A DNA stretch of 64,000 nt from Psychrobacter sp. Choline-02u-9 (GCF_002836505.1 NZ_PJBF01000044.1:21760-85759), one strand, 5' to 3'. Positions 35,516-46,177 are shown, counted from the first letter of the stretch. Notes: a model not told the origin generated them from the sequence alone. Made by a program: numbers and translations.

Positions 35516-36904
35516 CTACTTATAATAATCATCGTTCTTTTTAAGCCACCAGTTCATATTGTCTTGGCGCTTGGCACGGAATGCTTCTAGCTTATGAGCA
35601 ACGGACGCGTTATGCTGCCGTGCAGTATCGAGCGCAAAAAGAATCGGTACTGAAGACAATACACCAAAGCGTATCTTCGATTTTGGTAAGTCCAGCCCAT
35701 CGCCTATATCATCACCAACTAAGGTGCGAGTGACACTTGCGTTGACCATTTCAACAAAACGTCCACGCCGATTGTCTTCACCCATCAGCTGACGCGGTAA
35801 ATCATGCAATGCTTTTGCCAATGGCTGACCCATCTTAAAATCTAGCTGCTGTATCGATAGATAGGTATAGAGCCATTCCCAACACGCGGCCTCATCTTTT
35901 GGTAAACGATCTAGATCAACACCCATCCAATAACTGGCAAGATTCCATAGATGCAGGATACCTTCAGCTTCTTCTGTGCTAATACGTGCGCCTAACAATC
36001 TTAGACCGCGCATAATTAGTAACGAGAACTGTAAGTGGGTGGCAATCATATCGGTTTGATTGATAGGGATGCCCCAATAGTCAGTATTCCAACTACCATC
36101 AGGGTTATGATGTTGCTCGGCGTTTGGTATCACGCCTGTAGCAGCATTGCCTTTACCTTTGAGTAGGTTCTGCCTTACCAAGGTATGTATCTGACGTACT
36201 TGGATCGATTGTCGCCAGCCCTCAGAGCCAATGGCCAGCACTTGCTCGACAGGTTTATTTTGATTGCCTGCGCTCATATTAGATGAAGGGTGTTCAGACA
36301 CGGCCAAGATATAGGCATAAGTACGCATCAGTCGTGGTAGCGCATCGTGCATCAGTGCGCCCGTCTGAATGAGCGGTAGCGAGAGGGCAGGGATGCTATA
36401 GCCAGCCATCAAAGCAACATTACGCAGTAGCCAAATGAGCATGAGTGGATAGCGCCGATAGGCAACCGCACCTATCCGAGCAAGCTTTGGGTCGAACCAA
36501 TCAGGATGGCTGCTAAATTGCTCAGTGAGCGCTTTAAATGATGGGTTGGTTGCAAGGTCCTTGTTTACAAGGCCATTGTTCGCAGGATTATGATTTGAAT
36601 TATCGCCAAGAATAGTATGCTGTAAAGGCTTTGCAAATTTTATGCTTTGAGCAGCTAACGCGTCTGCGAGTGGATCGCCAATATCGTAACCTGCCACGAT
36701 CTCATCAAGTAGAGCAGGCGATATTGTAAAGTCTTTTGGTAATAGATAACGTTTAATGCGTTTTAAAACCTGCAAATCGCTATGGTCATCGATAGCAGTG
36801 GTACGTCCATGACGCTGATAAGCGTTCGATGATGGAGCGTTCGATGACTGAAAGTCAGGTTTGTCAGTTGGAGTACTTGCCGTATTGATGATTTTCTTAT
36901 CCAT
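35516..36904 (-). CDS. MpaB/DUF2236 family (oxygenase-like) protein
   Basis: The 462-residue protein matches the DUF2236 group, which includes the haem oxygenase domains of MpaB and the rubber oxygenase Lcp. The recognisable part lies in residues about 140-400: ARIGAVAYRRYPLMLIWLLRNVALMAGYS, YILAVSE, IRQ-type helices with VRQIHTLVRQN, and the segment WGIPINQTDMIATHLQFSLLIMRGLRLLG. Catalytic activity is uncertain. The N-terminal 60 residues are polar. The start at 36904 (ATG) is preferred to a TTG three codons upstream. The gene follows a DUF2799 lipoprotein gene with a gap of 77 bases, probably one operon. Confidence 0.78.
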   Translation of the reverse strand: MDKKIINTASTPTDKPDFQSSNAPSSNAYQRHGRTTAIDDHSDLQVLKRIKRYLLPKDFTISPALLDEIVAGYDIGDPLADALAAQSIKFAKPLQHTILGDNSNHNPANNGLVNKDLATNPSFKALTEQFSSHPDWFDPKLARIGAVAYRRYPLMLIWLLRNVALMAGYSIPALSLPLIQTGALMHDALPRLMRTYAYILAVSEHPSSNMSAGNQNKPVEQVLAIGSEGWRQSIQVRQIHTLVRQNLLKGKGNAATGVIPNAEQHHNPDGSWNTDYWGIPINQTDMIATHLQFSLLIMRGLRLLGARISTEEAEGILHLWNLASYWMGVDLDRLPKDEAACWEWLYTYLSIQQLDFKMGQPLAKALHDLPRQLMGEDNRRGRFVEMVNASVTRTLVGDDIGDGLDLPKSKIRFGVLSSVPILFALDTARQHNASVAHKLEAFRAKRQDNMNWWLKKNDDYYK

Positions 36905-36981
36905 AATTATCAAGTACCATTTTCAGAGTGAGGACATGCCTTAGAACGTAAAACTTGCATTGCGATAGCTTCGCATCCCAG

Positions 36982-37584
36982 TCATTCGTAAAAACTACTG
37001 GATCGGTTCAATGAGTCTAATTGCTGCTGTGTTGTTCGGATACGGCGTTTGGTATCACGAATCTCATCAGATAGAGATAGCAGCCGTGCACGGGCTTCTT
37101 TTTCATTAGAAAAGTCTAGCATTTCACCATTTTCTAGCTTATCGAATTCTGATTGGTAAGTATCTAAGAGGTGATTGTCTTTGTCTAATTGACTGTCTAA
37201 GGCGTAATAATCTAGCCCTTTTTGATTAGCCGCTTGCAATGTGTTGGCCATAGCAATTGGACAAACATTGTTTAATTGACGACCACGTCTACCGATGTTA
37301 TAGGCATTATTGATAGTGCAGTATTGTTGTAGACCAAGTTTACGACCGCGCTCCCATGCTTGGTAGTCGGGGGCGACACTGGCTTTGGCACAGGCTTTTG
37401 TATGAGATGCTAATCGGTCTGAATGATAACCTGCCACGCCATCGTTATAGCCGATAGCTTGCCAATCACCGATGAGACATTCTTGCTTGGAGAGTGTTGC
37501 ACAGCCTGCTAGCAGATAGATACTACCGAACACAGATAAACCTAATGCCAGTTGACGTACAACGCGGTGTATAAGTCGGTACAT
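36982..37584 (-). CDS. DUF2799 lipoprotein
   Basis: The 200-residue protein starts with a lipoprotein signal peptide whose lipobox is LLAGC (Cys28 or so), so it is anchored in the outer or inner membrane. The mature part has the DUF2799 pattern: CLIGDWQAIGYNDGVAGYH, then YQAWERGRKLGLQQYCTINNAYNIGRRG. The C-terminus is a predicted coiled coil (about residues 145-195). The function of the family is unknown. It heads a probable two-gene operon with the MpaB/DUF2236 gene. Confidence 0.88.
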   Translation of the reverse strand: MYRLIHRVVRQLALGLSVFGSIYLLAGCATLSKQECLIGDWQAIGYNDGVAGYHSDRLASHTKACAKASVAPDYQAWERGRKLGLQQYCTINNAYNIGRRGRQLNNVCPIAMANTLQAANQKGLDYYALDSQLDKDNHLLDTYQSEFDKLENGEMLDFSNEKEARARLLSLSDEIRDTKRRIRTTQQQLDSLNRSSSFYE

Positions 37585-37793
37585 GGTTAGCTCCGATAGC
37601 TGTGATAACTATCATAACGATAATAACTGTGAACACAAATAAATGATGCTAGCAATCAACTACATTATGCAGACTTGTCATTAATTGCTAAGTCACTTAT
37701 AAATATCTCGATAACGTACATACAAATAAAATAGAGCAGCTTATAAGTGGCATCAACATTAAGTAGTACCACTATAAGCCACTCTATGTTTCA

Positions 37794-38996
37794 TCAATGT
37801 GGGCGAGTCAAATCGACCGATGTACCGCTAGCATTATCTTTCAAGCTCATTTTTAGCATGATGTAACCTGCGATACCAGAGACGATTGAACCCATGATAA
37901 TGCCCAAGCGCTCATCAAACATAGTGGTATCGCCAGCAAATGCCAAACCACCGATGAACAAACTCATGGTAAAACCAACACCGCACAATAGAGCTGCACC
38001 GTAGATTTGCTTATAGTCCATACCTTTTGGCATGGTTGAGATACCAAGTTTGAAGATTAACCAGCACATCATCATGACGCCTAACTGCTTACCAATAAAC
38101 AAACCAGCGGCAATACCTAGCGGCACTGAGTGGAATAGCTCAGCAAAACCTGCGCCTTCGAGAGAGATACCCGAGTTGGCAAAAGCAAAGATTGGCAAAA
38201 TACCAAAGGCGACGGTATTGTGTAGATCGTGCTCTAGCTCTTCAAGTGGAGAGTGCTCAGGATCAGTGCGGTCGAACATCGGGATAAACAGTGCTAATAC
38301 CACACCTGCCAATGTTGCATGGATACCAGACTTGAGTACGGCAATCCACATGATCAGACCGATGAGTAGATATGGTGTGATATTGGTGACGTTACGGCGA
38401 TTAAGAACATATAAGAACGGCAAACATAGACCAGCTACTGCCAATGACTCTAACGACAACTCACTGGTATAAAACAAAGCGATAATCAGAATCGCACCAA
38501 TGTCATCGAAGATAGCAATAGAGACTAAGAAGACCTTTAGGGAGTTAGGTACACGATTACCTAAGAGACTCAAAATACCGAGTGCAAAGGCAATATCTGT
38601 AGCCGCAGGAATGGCCCAACCTTTCCAAAACTCAGGCTCATTGTAGTTAAAGAGCAGATAGACAATCGCCGGCATAATCATGCCGCCGAGTGCGGCCCCT
38701 GCTGGCAGTATTATCTGTTTGACATTGGACAGCTCGCCGATGAGTACTTCACGCTTAAGCTCTAATCCAACCAAGAAAAAGAAAACTGCCATCAGACCAT
38801 CGTTGATCCAGTGATGAGCATCTTTGGCAATCGCGAACTCACCAATCTGAATGGAGACAGGTGCATGAATAAAACCTTCATACCATACGTTGAGAGGGGA
38901 GTTGGCAATGATCATTGCAGCAATGGCAGCCAATGCTAAAACGATACCGCCCGCTGCTTCAAATTCAAAAAATGCCTTAATCCTTCGTATTGCCAT
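37794..38996 (-). CDS. nhaA: Na+/H+ antiporter NhaA
   Basis: NhaA exchanges internal Na+ or Li+ for external protons and is central to salt and alkaline tolerance, which suits a marine or salt-exposed organism. The 400 residues cover the whole family. The paired aspartates of the transport site are in [18 protein letters not shown]. Other signatures are [19 protein letters not shown] at the N-terminus, [16 protein letters not shown] and [20 protein letters not shown] precedes the ATG. A stem of 11 bp with one bulge is present in the presumed leader at 39049-39085. Confidence 0.97.
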   Translation of the reverse strand: MAIRRIKAFFEFEAAGGIVLALAAIAAMIIANSPLNVWYEGFIHAPVSIQIGEFAIAKDAHHWINDGLMAVFFFLVGLELKREVLIGELSNVKQIILPAGAALGGMIMPAIVYLLFNYNEPEFWKGWAIPAATDIAFALGILSLLGNRVPNSLKVFLVSIAIFDDIGAILIIALFYTSELSLESLAVAGLCLPFLYVLNRRNVTNITPYLLIGLIMWIAVLKSGIHATLAGVVLALFIPMFDRTDPEHSPLEELEHDLHNTVAFGILPIFAFANSGISLEGAGFAELFHSVPLGIAAGLFIGKQLGVMMMCWLIFKLGISTMPKGMDYKQIYGAALLCGVGFTMSLFIGGLAFAGDTTMFDERLGIIMGSIVSGIAGYIMLKMSLKDNASGTSVDLTRPH

Positions 38997-39458
38997 ATCA
39001 TCCCCGTTTGCTAAATATAATTCACTAAATCATTCAATAACTTCAAATGTCTATCTCGCTGTTTGTATAACGATAGCAGATAGACCCTAACAGTTTCTCA
39101 TACTCTTATTAATATAAACAACAAAATACGTTGAGCGAAGACCATCCGCTCGCTTTTTTATATCAATAACAGCAATATTATAAAGGGGATATGAAGGTCA
39201 ATACAGTTGTAAGTCGTTAAATCTTTTTAATCAGTCGCTATTTGGCTGAGCATATTCGGAACGTTATTAGACAAATTTAGCAGACTTTGTTACGTTTTTG
39301 GCTTTTTTTACGGTTTTATCTTTATAATGAGCAGCGCTGTGCGACGTGTCATTATTTCTTTTGCTAGCACTGGTAAGCTGTCAGCTTATCGATAATGATA
39401 TTTTAGCCTTATCTCAGAACTCCTTTTCTCTTCTTATCATATTTTGCAGGTCAGTGTC
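38997..39458. other. Divergent gap between nhaA and a TauE/SafE permease gene
   Basis: No gene is visible in 462 bases. It holds the leader hairpin of nhaA (39049-39085) and a GAGCG/CGCTC hairpin followed by T residues near 39131-39160, which could be a weak terminator or part of a regulatory leader. The remainder is AT-rich. Confidence 0.55.
39049..39085 (-). promoter_or_regulatory. Stem-loop in the presumed nhaA leader
   Basis: GTCTATCT pairs with AGATAGAC, and inside it GCT pairs with AGC across a one-base bulge. It lies 53 bases before the nhaA start codon. It does not match a riboswitch that I know; it may regulate translation or mRNA stability. Confidence 0.4.
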
Positions 39459-40214
39459 ATGGACTTAACTTTCTCGTTAGAGATTATTTTAATGCTTACT
39501 GCGGTGGCCGCGTTGGCAGGATTTATTGATGCTATTGCTGGCGGCGGCGGGTTATTGACTATCCCTGCCATGCTACTGGCCAACATCCCACCAGTATTGA
39601 CGCTTGGCACCAATAAACTGCAAGCGGCATCAGGCGCACTAGCGGCGTCTATTACTATGATTAGAAAAGGGGTCGTCAAACCGCAACGTATCAAAGTAGC
39701 TATTATCGCCGCTTTTATTGGTTCCGTTATCGGCACTATCGCTGTACAGATGTCACCACCTGACTTGCTTGAAAAGGTGATTCCATTTTTGATCGCTGCT
39801 ATCGGTATTTATACGTTATTTGCCCCTAGATTGGGTGAAGTAGAGGCTGCACCGCGTATCTCAGAGAGCAAATGGCAAAAAGTCGTGGCACCGTTGATTG
39901 GTTTTTATGATGGTTATATTGGTCCAGGTACTGGTATGTTTTTTGCGCTTGGCAATGTGGCATTACGTGGTCGTCAAATTATCGAAGCAACAGGTGCGGC
40001 TAAAGTATTGAATTTATCGACCAATATTGGCTCGTTAATTTTCTTTATTTTGGGTGGCAACGTACTGTGGAAAGTGGGGCTAGCGATGATGGTTGGACAA
40101 ACCATCGGTGCCTATTTTGGCTCGCACATGGTGGTTAAAGGCGGTAGCAAATTGATTCGTCCAGTGATTGTACTGGTCTGTCTGGCGATGTTGACCAAGT
40201 ATGTGTTTGGCTAG
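39459..40214 (+). CDS. TSUP (TauE/SafE) family membrane permease
   Basis: The 251-residue protein has the family blocks LAGFIDAIAGGGGLLTIPAMLLANIPP and LGTNKLQAASGALAAS in the first half and the repeated PLIGFYDGYIGPGTGMFFALGNVALRGRQIIEATGAAKVLNL in the second half (the two halves are an internal repeat). TSUP proteins export sulphur compounds or small organic anions; the substrate is unknown. The ATG at 39459 is preferred to a TTG five codons upstream. The gene ends at a shared terminator with the leftward symporter gene. Confidence 0.9.
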   Translation: MDLTFSLEIILMLTAVAALAGFIDAIAGGGGLLTIPAMLLANIPPVLTLGTNKLQAASGALAASITMIRKGVVKPQRIKVAIIAAFIGSVIGTIAVQMSPPDLLEKVIPFLIAAIGIYTLFAPRLGEVEAAPRISESKWQKVVAPLIGFYDGYIGPGTGMFFALGNVALRGRQIIEATGAAKVLNLSTNIGSLIFFILGGNVLWKVGLAMMVGQTIGAYFGSHMVVKGGSKLIRPVIVLVCLAMLTKYVFG

Positions 40215-40245
40215 TTAGTTTTTGATTTGACTAGTTATTGATCAT

Positions 40246-40279
40246 AAAAAAACCTCAGCCAACTTGACTGAGGTTTTTT
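40246..40279. terminator. Bidirectional terminator between the TSUP and symporter genes
   Basis: AAAAAACCTCAG pairs with CTGAGGTTTTTT around a 10-base loop, between two convergent genes. Confidence 0.92.
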
Positions 40280-40310
40280 ATTTTATGCACTTCTATCTCG
40301 CAATCGTGGG

Positions 40311-41687
40311 TTAGCGGCGACGATCAACATCATCATATTCACTACCCATGATGCCATCACTAAAGACTTCAGAGAACTCACGCTCATTGTCTTCATCGAT
40401 ATGACCATCAAATACATCTTTTGCACCAGCGTTAGGATCGTTGTAAATAGCCAGATCCATTTTGCCTTCTGATTTTGCCACGATAGTAGTAACAGCAGCA
40501 TCACCACCGACGTTTACAGCAGTACGTAGCATATCAAGGATACGATCCACACCCAAGATTAGACCAATACCTTCGATTGGTAGACCCACTTGAGCAAATA
40601 CCATAGATAGCATGATTAGACCAACACCAGGCACACCAGCCGTACCAACAGACGCCAGTACTGACATCAAGATGACGGTTAAGTATTCGGTCACGCCCAA
40701 ATCAATGCCGTAAATGTTGGCAATAAAGATGGTTGCAGTACCCTGCATGATAGCCGTACCATCCATATTGATGGTAGCACCAAAAGGAACAGTGAACGAC
40801 GCAACTGAGTTGTTTACACCCATACGCTTGGTAACCGTACGCAAGGTAATAGGAATCGTCGCGTTTGAGCTTGAGGTACTAAAAGCAAAGATTTGTACTT
40901 CACGCATTTTTGCCAAGAACGTCTTGATAGACAGGCCTGAAGACACTTTTAGTACAATCATCATGGTGATAAAGAAGTGGAAGGCCAATGACCCGACCAA
41001 TACCGCGACATAACCCAGTAGTGACCAAATCAAGTCTAAACCTAGCTCTGCCATTGCTTTGGTCAATAGCGCAAATACACCATATGGTGCAAGGTTCATG
41101 ATGATCGTGACCATCTTTAAGATAACTTCGTTGATCAGCTCTAGGCTCTGCACTAAGCCTTTGGCAGGTTTACCTACCATCAAGATACTGACACCGATCA
41201 AAATAGCAAAGAAGATGATCGATAACATATCACCATTTGCCATCGCGCTGATGGGATTCGATGGGATAATGTTAGAGAATACATCAAGTAGAGGCGGCGC
41301 TGACGCAGCTTCAAACTCGGCTTCCGTTCCGATATTCATGCCTTTACCGATACCGAATAGCGAGCCAAGACCAATTGCAGTCGCAATAGCGAGTGCAGTG
41401 GTTATCATATAAATAATGAACGTTTTGGTACCAATACGTCCAAGTAGGCGAATATCACCAATACCGCATACACCGCAAATCAGTGAGATAAGCACCAAAG
41501 GTACGACCAACATTTTTAGCGAGTTGACAAATAGTTTACCAACAATGGCAAGGAAGCCATTGGTGATGTAAGTGTTAACAAAGCCACCTTCGCCGTTCAA
41601 TCCTGAGTAGTTTAGAAATAGGCCCAGTCCAATACCGAGCACCATGGCAACAATGATCTTGCCCGTCAGTCCCAAATTCTTCCACAT
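40311..41687 (-). CDS. Dicarboxylate/amino acid:cation symporter (DAACS/SLC1 type)
   Basis: This 458-residue membrane protein couples uptake of C4-dicarboxylates or acidic amino acids to Na+ or H+. The SLC1-family motifs are clear: the serine-rich loop FSTSSSNATIPITL, then GATINMDGTAIMQG, and the tip loop SVGTAGVPGVGLIML. Eight helices plus two hairpins are expected. The C-terminal 45 residues are acidic and polar. Glutamate, aspartate or succinate cannot be told apart by sequence. There is no DctB/DctD-type regulator nearby. Confidence 0.93.
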   Translation of the reverse strand: MWKNLGLTGKIIVAMVLGIGLGLFLNYSGLNGEGGFVNTYITNGFLAIVGKLFVNSLKMLVVPLVLISLICGVCGIGDIRLLGRIGTKTFIIYMITTALAIATAIGLGSLFGIGKGMNIGTEAEFEAASAPPLLDVFSNIIPSNPISAMANGDMLSIIFFAILIGVSILMVGKPAKGLVQSLELINEVILKMVTIIMNLAPYGVFALLTKAMAELGLDLIWSLLGYVAVLVGSLAFHFFITMMIVLKVSSGLSIKTFLAKMREVQIFAFSTSSSNATIPITLRTVTKRMGVNNSVASFTVPFGATINMDGTAIMQGTATIFIANIYGIDLGVTEYLTVILMSVLASVGTAGVPGVGLIMLSMVFAQVGLPIEGIGLILGVDRILDMLRTAVNVGGDAAVTTIVAKSEGKMDLAIYNDPNAGAKDVFDGHIDEDNEREFSEVFSDGIMGSEYDDVDRRR

Positions 41688-42211
41688 AATTCATATCCTT
41701 TGTGTGCATAACAGCTTTATAGTAAGTGTTCATTAGCCAACATGATTGTACTTATCAGCCTTACTACAAAGCTTGTTATGACTATTAAGTTCCCGTGATT
41801 GTCGCTCGATGTCACATTTTCGTGGACAATATAAAAGAATAGCTAAGGGCACTGCAAGATTTTTTTCTGATTTTATTCTAAATGTACATTCCTCGTTACA
41901 ACTATGTGCCCATAATATAGTCAATATTTATTCTAAACGGTTTGTTTCCCATATGAAACAAAATATTCATGAAAGAGTTTTTAGGGTAAGCAAATATGTC
42001 AAACTATTGATATTGAACCATTGATTTCAAGTTATCGAAATGCAAAGAAAAGAATAAGACTCATATGATTAATTAAGCTCAGAATTTCCAATAGACCAAA
42101 AAAAGCCAGACTATCGTTTATAGATAGTCTGGCTAATAAAAAGTGAAAGTTTTACTATAAAATCTAATAATACTCAGTTTCTAATAGCAATATTAAAAAC
42201 AGAATAGACCA
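41688..42211. other. AT-rich gap between the symporter gene and fadE
   Basis: In 524 bases the only clear element is the fadE terminator at 42104-42134. The rest is AT-rich and holds the promoter of the symporter gene, which I cannot pinpoint. Confidence 0.65.
42104..42134 (-). terminator. Terminator of fadE
   Basis: AGCCAGACTATC at 42104-42115 is the exact complement of GATAGTCTGGCT at 42123-42134. Leftwards it ends in a run of seven T residues. It lies about 78 bases after the fadE stop codon. Confidence 0.88.
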
Positions 42212-45145
42212 TTAAACCTTATCGTCTTCTTCACGTGATAAGGGTGATTGGCGTTCTAAAGACTTGATGTCACTATCACTTGCTTCCGTATTTATCTCGT
42301 CAGGTGGTGCAATATGACGATTATGATTATTGCCCATACGCTCGTTAAGATGTGACTCAGCATCACGATGGCGATGATCGAGTGCCTCTATCTCAGGCTC
42401 TGACTCTTCAAAATCTGTCTGCGAATTTACTTCTTTGACAGTATCTTGCTCACTCACCAACTCTACATCGCCATCACTTTCATAACCATGATTAGGGTTG
42501 GCATCACCAGTATGATTGTCTGTGTTTGCAGGACTGTCTAGATCATTAATAGTTGGTTCGTTAGTGGTGGCTAGCTCATCGACGACAGATGCATCGGTAT
42601 CCACAGCGATACCGTTTTTACTCTGAGCTTGTCTTTTTAGCTGTGCGTAATCAGTCAGTTGGTGAACTGCATTTTCAAGCGCATGTGGATTGTCACGTTC
42701 TAGCGCTTCCGATAGATGCTCGTCAAACGTATCGGTCAATAATGAATCAAAACGCATGGCGTTATATTGAATCAGAACTTCTGCTTCTTCTTCGGTAATG
42801 CCGCCATTTTGACTGGCGTGTACCACATGATCTTCAAAGGTTAGACCTTCAAAGCTGTCTTGATGCTCTGCCTTTTTAAACTTCTGCCACAATGGTTCGA
42901 TTTCGACCAACGTCTGATAAGCATGCTCCATACGACCAGTTACATCGTCTGCATCTGTGTTGTAATAAACCATGGTTTTTAGATAATCGCGGAATGGGTT
43001 GGCTGCAAAATCATCCATGAAAGTATCGCCCAACTGGCGTTTTAGCTCATCGCTTGCTGGGGTGAAGATACGTCCACTTGGGAAAGTCACAAAGCTAACC
43101 ACATTGGCTGCCATACGATTCGGGAAGTTAGCGAAGAATGACACAAAGGCTTCTTGAATCGTGTACAAACTGTTTTGTAGCGCAACTTCAGCATGTAAGC
43201 GCTCAGACTCTGATTTACTACCATGCTCATAGAATTGCAAAATAGCAGTCGCAATAAATAAATGACTATGGATGTCTGCTAAGCGACCAGAGAGCATTTC
43301 TTTACGCTTTAAGTCTCCTGCTAGTAGTCCTAATGCCATATCAGCAGTTAGGGCAAAGCTCGCACTTAAGCGGTTAATATGTTTGTAATAAGGACGGGTA
43401 AAGGCGTCTGCGAAACTCGGGGCCTTATCGCTACCACCAATATAACCTGCGACAAAAGCTTTGGCGCCACGGTTAAACGTATAACCCAAATGCTTGAAGA
43501 AAAGGGTATCGAATTTTTCAGTAGCAGCCGCTTTATCTTCGCTTTGTAGTAACTGAAGCTCGTCGAATAAATAAGGATGACAACGCATCGCACCTTGACC
43601 AAAGATCATAAGTGAGCGGGTCAAAATGTTGGCACCTTCGACCGTGATAGAGACAGGAATCGCTTGATAGGGTGTCGCCAAAAAGTTACGCGGACCCATC
43701 TGTACAGCACGACCACCGACCACATCCATACCGTCGTTGACAACGCTACGCATGGTTTCAGTCGCATAGTATTTTGCCATGGCAGTCATAACAGATGGCG
43801 TACCACCTTGGTTTAATCCGCAAGTAACCAAATGACGGAATGCTTCTAACATATAAGTGTTACTTGCCATACGGCTAGTAGCGTCCTGTACACCTTCAAA
43901 TTTACCTACTGATATCTTGAACTGTTCGCGAACTTTGGCGAATGCACCGACAGATAGGTAAGTCATTTCACTGGCTGATGTCGATAGAGCTGGTAGAGAA
44001 ATACCTCGGCCAACGCCCAAGCATTCCATTAGCATACGCCAGCCACGACCAGCGTTCTCAACACCGCCGATGATGTAATCTAATGGAATAAAGACGTCTT
44101 TGCCATCGACCGTACCATTCATAAATGGTGAGCCGATTGGATTATGACGTGGCCCTGTTACAACACCTTCGTGATTAGCTGGAACGAGGGCACAGGTAAT
44201 GCCGTAATCGGTCTTTTGAGGATTGCCAAGTAGACCTTCAGGATCGTGCATTTTAAATGCTAAACCAACAACAGTGGCGACAGGTGCTAGGGTAATCCAA
44301 CGTTTAGAGAAGTTCATGCGTAAGCCAAGCACTTGCTTACCTTCGTGCATACCGTAGCAGACTACACCTGTATCAGGAATGGCACCTGCATCAGAGCCAG
44401 CTTCAGGGCCAGTCAAACCAAAGCAAGGTACTTCATCACCTTTGGCAAGACCTGGCAACCAGCGCTGCTTTTGCTCGTCCGTACCGTAATGCATCAATAG
44501 CTCACCAGGGCCGAGCGAGTTGGGAACCATACAGGTCACAGCAGCAGTCGGCGAGCGCGAAGCAATCTTGCTCATTACACGGCTTTGCGCATAAGAGCTA
44601 AATTCTAAGCCACCAAATTCTTTTGGAATGATTAAACCTAAGAAACCATTACTTTTGATAAATTGCCATGCCTCAGGTGATAGATTTTTATCTTTATGCT
44701 GGATTTGCCATTCATCAAGCATGGCACATAAGGTTTCTACTTCATTATCGATGAAACTTTGCTCTTCTTCCGAAAGCTGCGGATAAGGATAATTGGAAAA
44801 GGTATCCCAATTCGGCGCACCCATAAACAGCTCTTTTTCCCACCAACTAGTACCCGCATCAAGCGCTTCACGCTCTGTATCACTCATACTCGGCATCGCA
44901 CCGCCTAGCGCTTTATAGACAGGCTTAGTGATTAACGATTGGCGAAGCGGTGCAACGAGTAAGACCAAACACAGTAGCGCCATTGGTATACCCAGAATGA
45001 GCGACCATGGGCTGATAATTGCGGTAACGATAACCGTAATCAGGGCGACGATGCTACCGGTGACCCGTGATAAGGACAACAAAAAGATGGCCAAGACCAC
45101 GGCTAACTGAATGATGACTGCCAAAATAAACAAGCCAATTGCCAT
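42212..45145 (-). CDS. fadE: Acyl-CoA dehydrogenase FadE with acidic C-terminal tail
   Basis: FadE carries out the first oxidation of fatty-acid beta-oxidation, with FAD. The FadE type is shown by two N-terminal membrane helices (residues about 5-70), then WWEKELFMGAPNWD, PKEFGGLEFSSYAQS, CFGLTGPEAGSDAGAIPDTG and GGVENAGRGWRMLMECLG. The Escherichia coli enzyme has 814 residues; here there are 977. The extra length is mainly a tail from about residue 840, rich in Asp, Glu, Asn, Ser and His and without obvious structure. An AAGGAG-type site precedes the ATG at 45145. The gene is monocistronic; fadD is at 0.4 kb. Confidence 0.95.
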   Translation of the reverse strand: MAIGLFILAVIIQLAVVLAIFLLSLSRVTGSIVALITVIVTAIISPWSLILGIPMALLCLVLLVAPLRQSLITKPVYKALGGAMPSMSDTEREALDAGTSWWEKELFMGAPNWDTFSNYPYPQLSEEEQSFIDNEVETLCAMLDEWQIQHKDKNLSPEAWQFIKSNGFLGLIIPKEFGGLEFSSYAQSRVMSKIASRSPTAAVTCMVPNSLGPGELLMHYGTDEQKQRWLPGLAKGDEVPCFGLTGPEAGSDAGAIPDTGVVCYGMHEGKQVLGLRMNFSKRWITLAPVATVVGLAFKMHDPEGLLGNPQKTDYGITCALVPANHEGVVTGPRHNPIGSPFMNGTVDGKDVFIPLDYIIGGVENAGRGWRMLMECLGVGRGISLPALSTSASEMTYLSVGAFAKVREQFKISVGKFEGVQDATSRMASNTYMLEAFRHLVTCGLNQGGTPSVMTAMAKYYATETMRSVVNDGMDVVGGRAVQMGPRNFLATPYQAIPVSITVEGANILTRSLMIFGQGAMRCHPYLFDELQLLQSEDKAAATEKFDTLFFKHLGYTFNRGAKAFVAGYIGGSDKAPSFADAFTRPYYKHINRLSASFALTADMALGLLAGDLKRKEMLSGRLADIHSHLFIATAILQFYEHGSKSESERLHAEVALQNSLYTIQEAFVSFFANFPNRMAANVVSFVTFPSGRIFTPASDELKRQLGDTFMDDFAANPFRDYLKTMVYYNTDADDVTGRMEHAYQTLVEIEPLWQKFKKAEHQDSFEGLTFEDHVVHASQNGGITEEEAEVLIQYNAMRFDSLLTDTFDEHLSEALERDNPHALENAVHQLTDYAQLKRQAQSKNGIAVDTDASVVDELATTNEPTINDLDSPANTDNHTGDANPNHGYESDGDVELVSEQDTVKEVNSQTDFEESEPEIEALDHRHRDAESHLNERMGNNHNRHIAPPDEINTEASDSDIKSLERQSPLSREEDDKV

Positions 45146-45493
45146 GACTATCTCCTTTAAAGCGCTGAATAAAAAATGCGAAAAGTACGTAAATGAAAGA
45201 GCTAACTATAATTATTTTTCGTCTTGCCATTTACTGTCTTACAAGTAAATCGAATGATTTGTTAATCCATAAATGCTCGGTTTTACGTCTCTTAAGTACT
45301 AGTATTAATGGTCTAGTAAGTAATTGACAAATAAATGGCAAGAATGGCTACTAATATGAAACAGTTGTCGATAACTATCAAGAGCCAAAATGCTACGCTC
45401 TGTCGATGATATGTATCAAACATCATTGTTTATAGGTTAATCATATGTCTAGTTGGAACACGTAGCTAGCCATTATCGAAAAATTGCAAAAAA
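45146..45493. other. Gap between fadE and radC
   Basis: A 348-base AT-rich stretch with no coding character, terminator or repeat that I can support. It should carry the fadE promoter. Confidence 0.6.
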
Positions 45494-46177
45494 CTAGCTA
45501 AAAGGGGAAAGGCAGCTTTCGGCATAAGACAAAGTGTCGTTACGTCCGACGATAATGTGATCGACAAGCGAGATATCTAATAGGTCGCAGGCTTTTTTTA
45601 GCTCATAGGTCAATAAGTTATCTGCCGTTGATGGCTTGGCATCGGTATGAGGATGATTATGCGCGATGATAAGTTGGCTAGCAGCGTGGCTTAGTGCATG
45701 CCGCAGTACATGCTTGATACAGACAGAACATGATGAGATGCCACCCGTAAATAGTATCTCGAAGTTTAAAAGGTTTAGGGCATTATCCAGACAGAGTACC
45801 GCAAATACTTCACGGTGCTCACCGCGCAACTGGGTGCTGATATAGTCTTTGACTGCTTGTGAACGTCCTAGTGCTTGCCCAGTTTTGAGTTGGCTGTCCA
45901 GATAGCGCGTACCCATCTCAAGTGAAGCTAATATTTGGGCGTACTTTGCAGGTCCCATACCATGGCAGGCAAGAACCGTCTTTTGAGGGGCGGCTAATAG
46001 CTCGGCTAAGCTACCAAACTGATCAATCAAATGCCGCGCTAATTCAATCGCTGATTGAGACTGAGTACCCGTACGCAAAAATATGGCCAGTATCTCGGCG
46101 TCAGACAAATGAGCTGCACCAAATTTTAAAAGTTTTTCGCGTGGCCTGTCATCCTCATGCCAGTCTTTGATCGCCAT
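45494..46177 (-). CDS. radC: RadC family JAB/JAMM domain protein
   Basis: The 227-residue protein joins an N-terminal helix-hairpin-helix-like region (GAAHLSDAEILAIFLRTGT, ACHGMGPAKYAQI) to a JAMM-type metal domain with HNHPHTDAKPSTAD, the H-x-H-x7-S-x2-D site. RadC was once linked to DNA repair, but that phenotype was retracted; the true role is unknown. The start at 46177 is preferred because AAGGAG lies five bases upstream; a GTG two codons earlier would touch the site. Divergent coaBC follows, as is common in gammaproteobacteria, where radC and coaBC (dfp) are neighbours. Confidence 0.95.
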   Translation of the reverse strand: MAIKDWHEDDRPREKLLKFGAAHLSDAEILAIFLRTGTQSQSAIELARHLIDQFGSLAELLAAPQKTVLACHGMGPAKYAQILASLEMGTRYLDSQLKTGQALGRSQAVKDYISTQLRGEHREVFAVLCLDNALNLLNFEILFTGGISSCSVCIKHVLRHALSHAASQLIIAHNHPHTDAKPSTADNLLTYELKKACDLLDISLVDHIIVGRNDTLSYAESCLSPFS

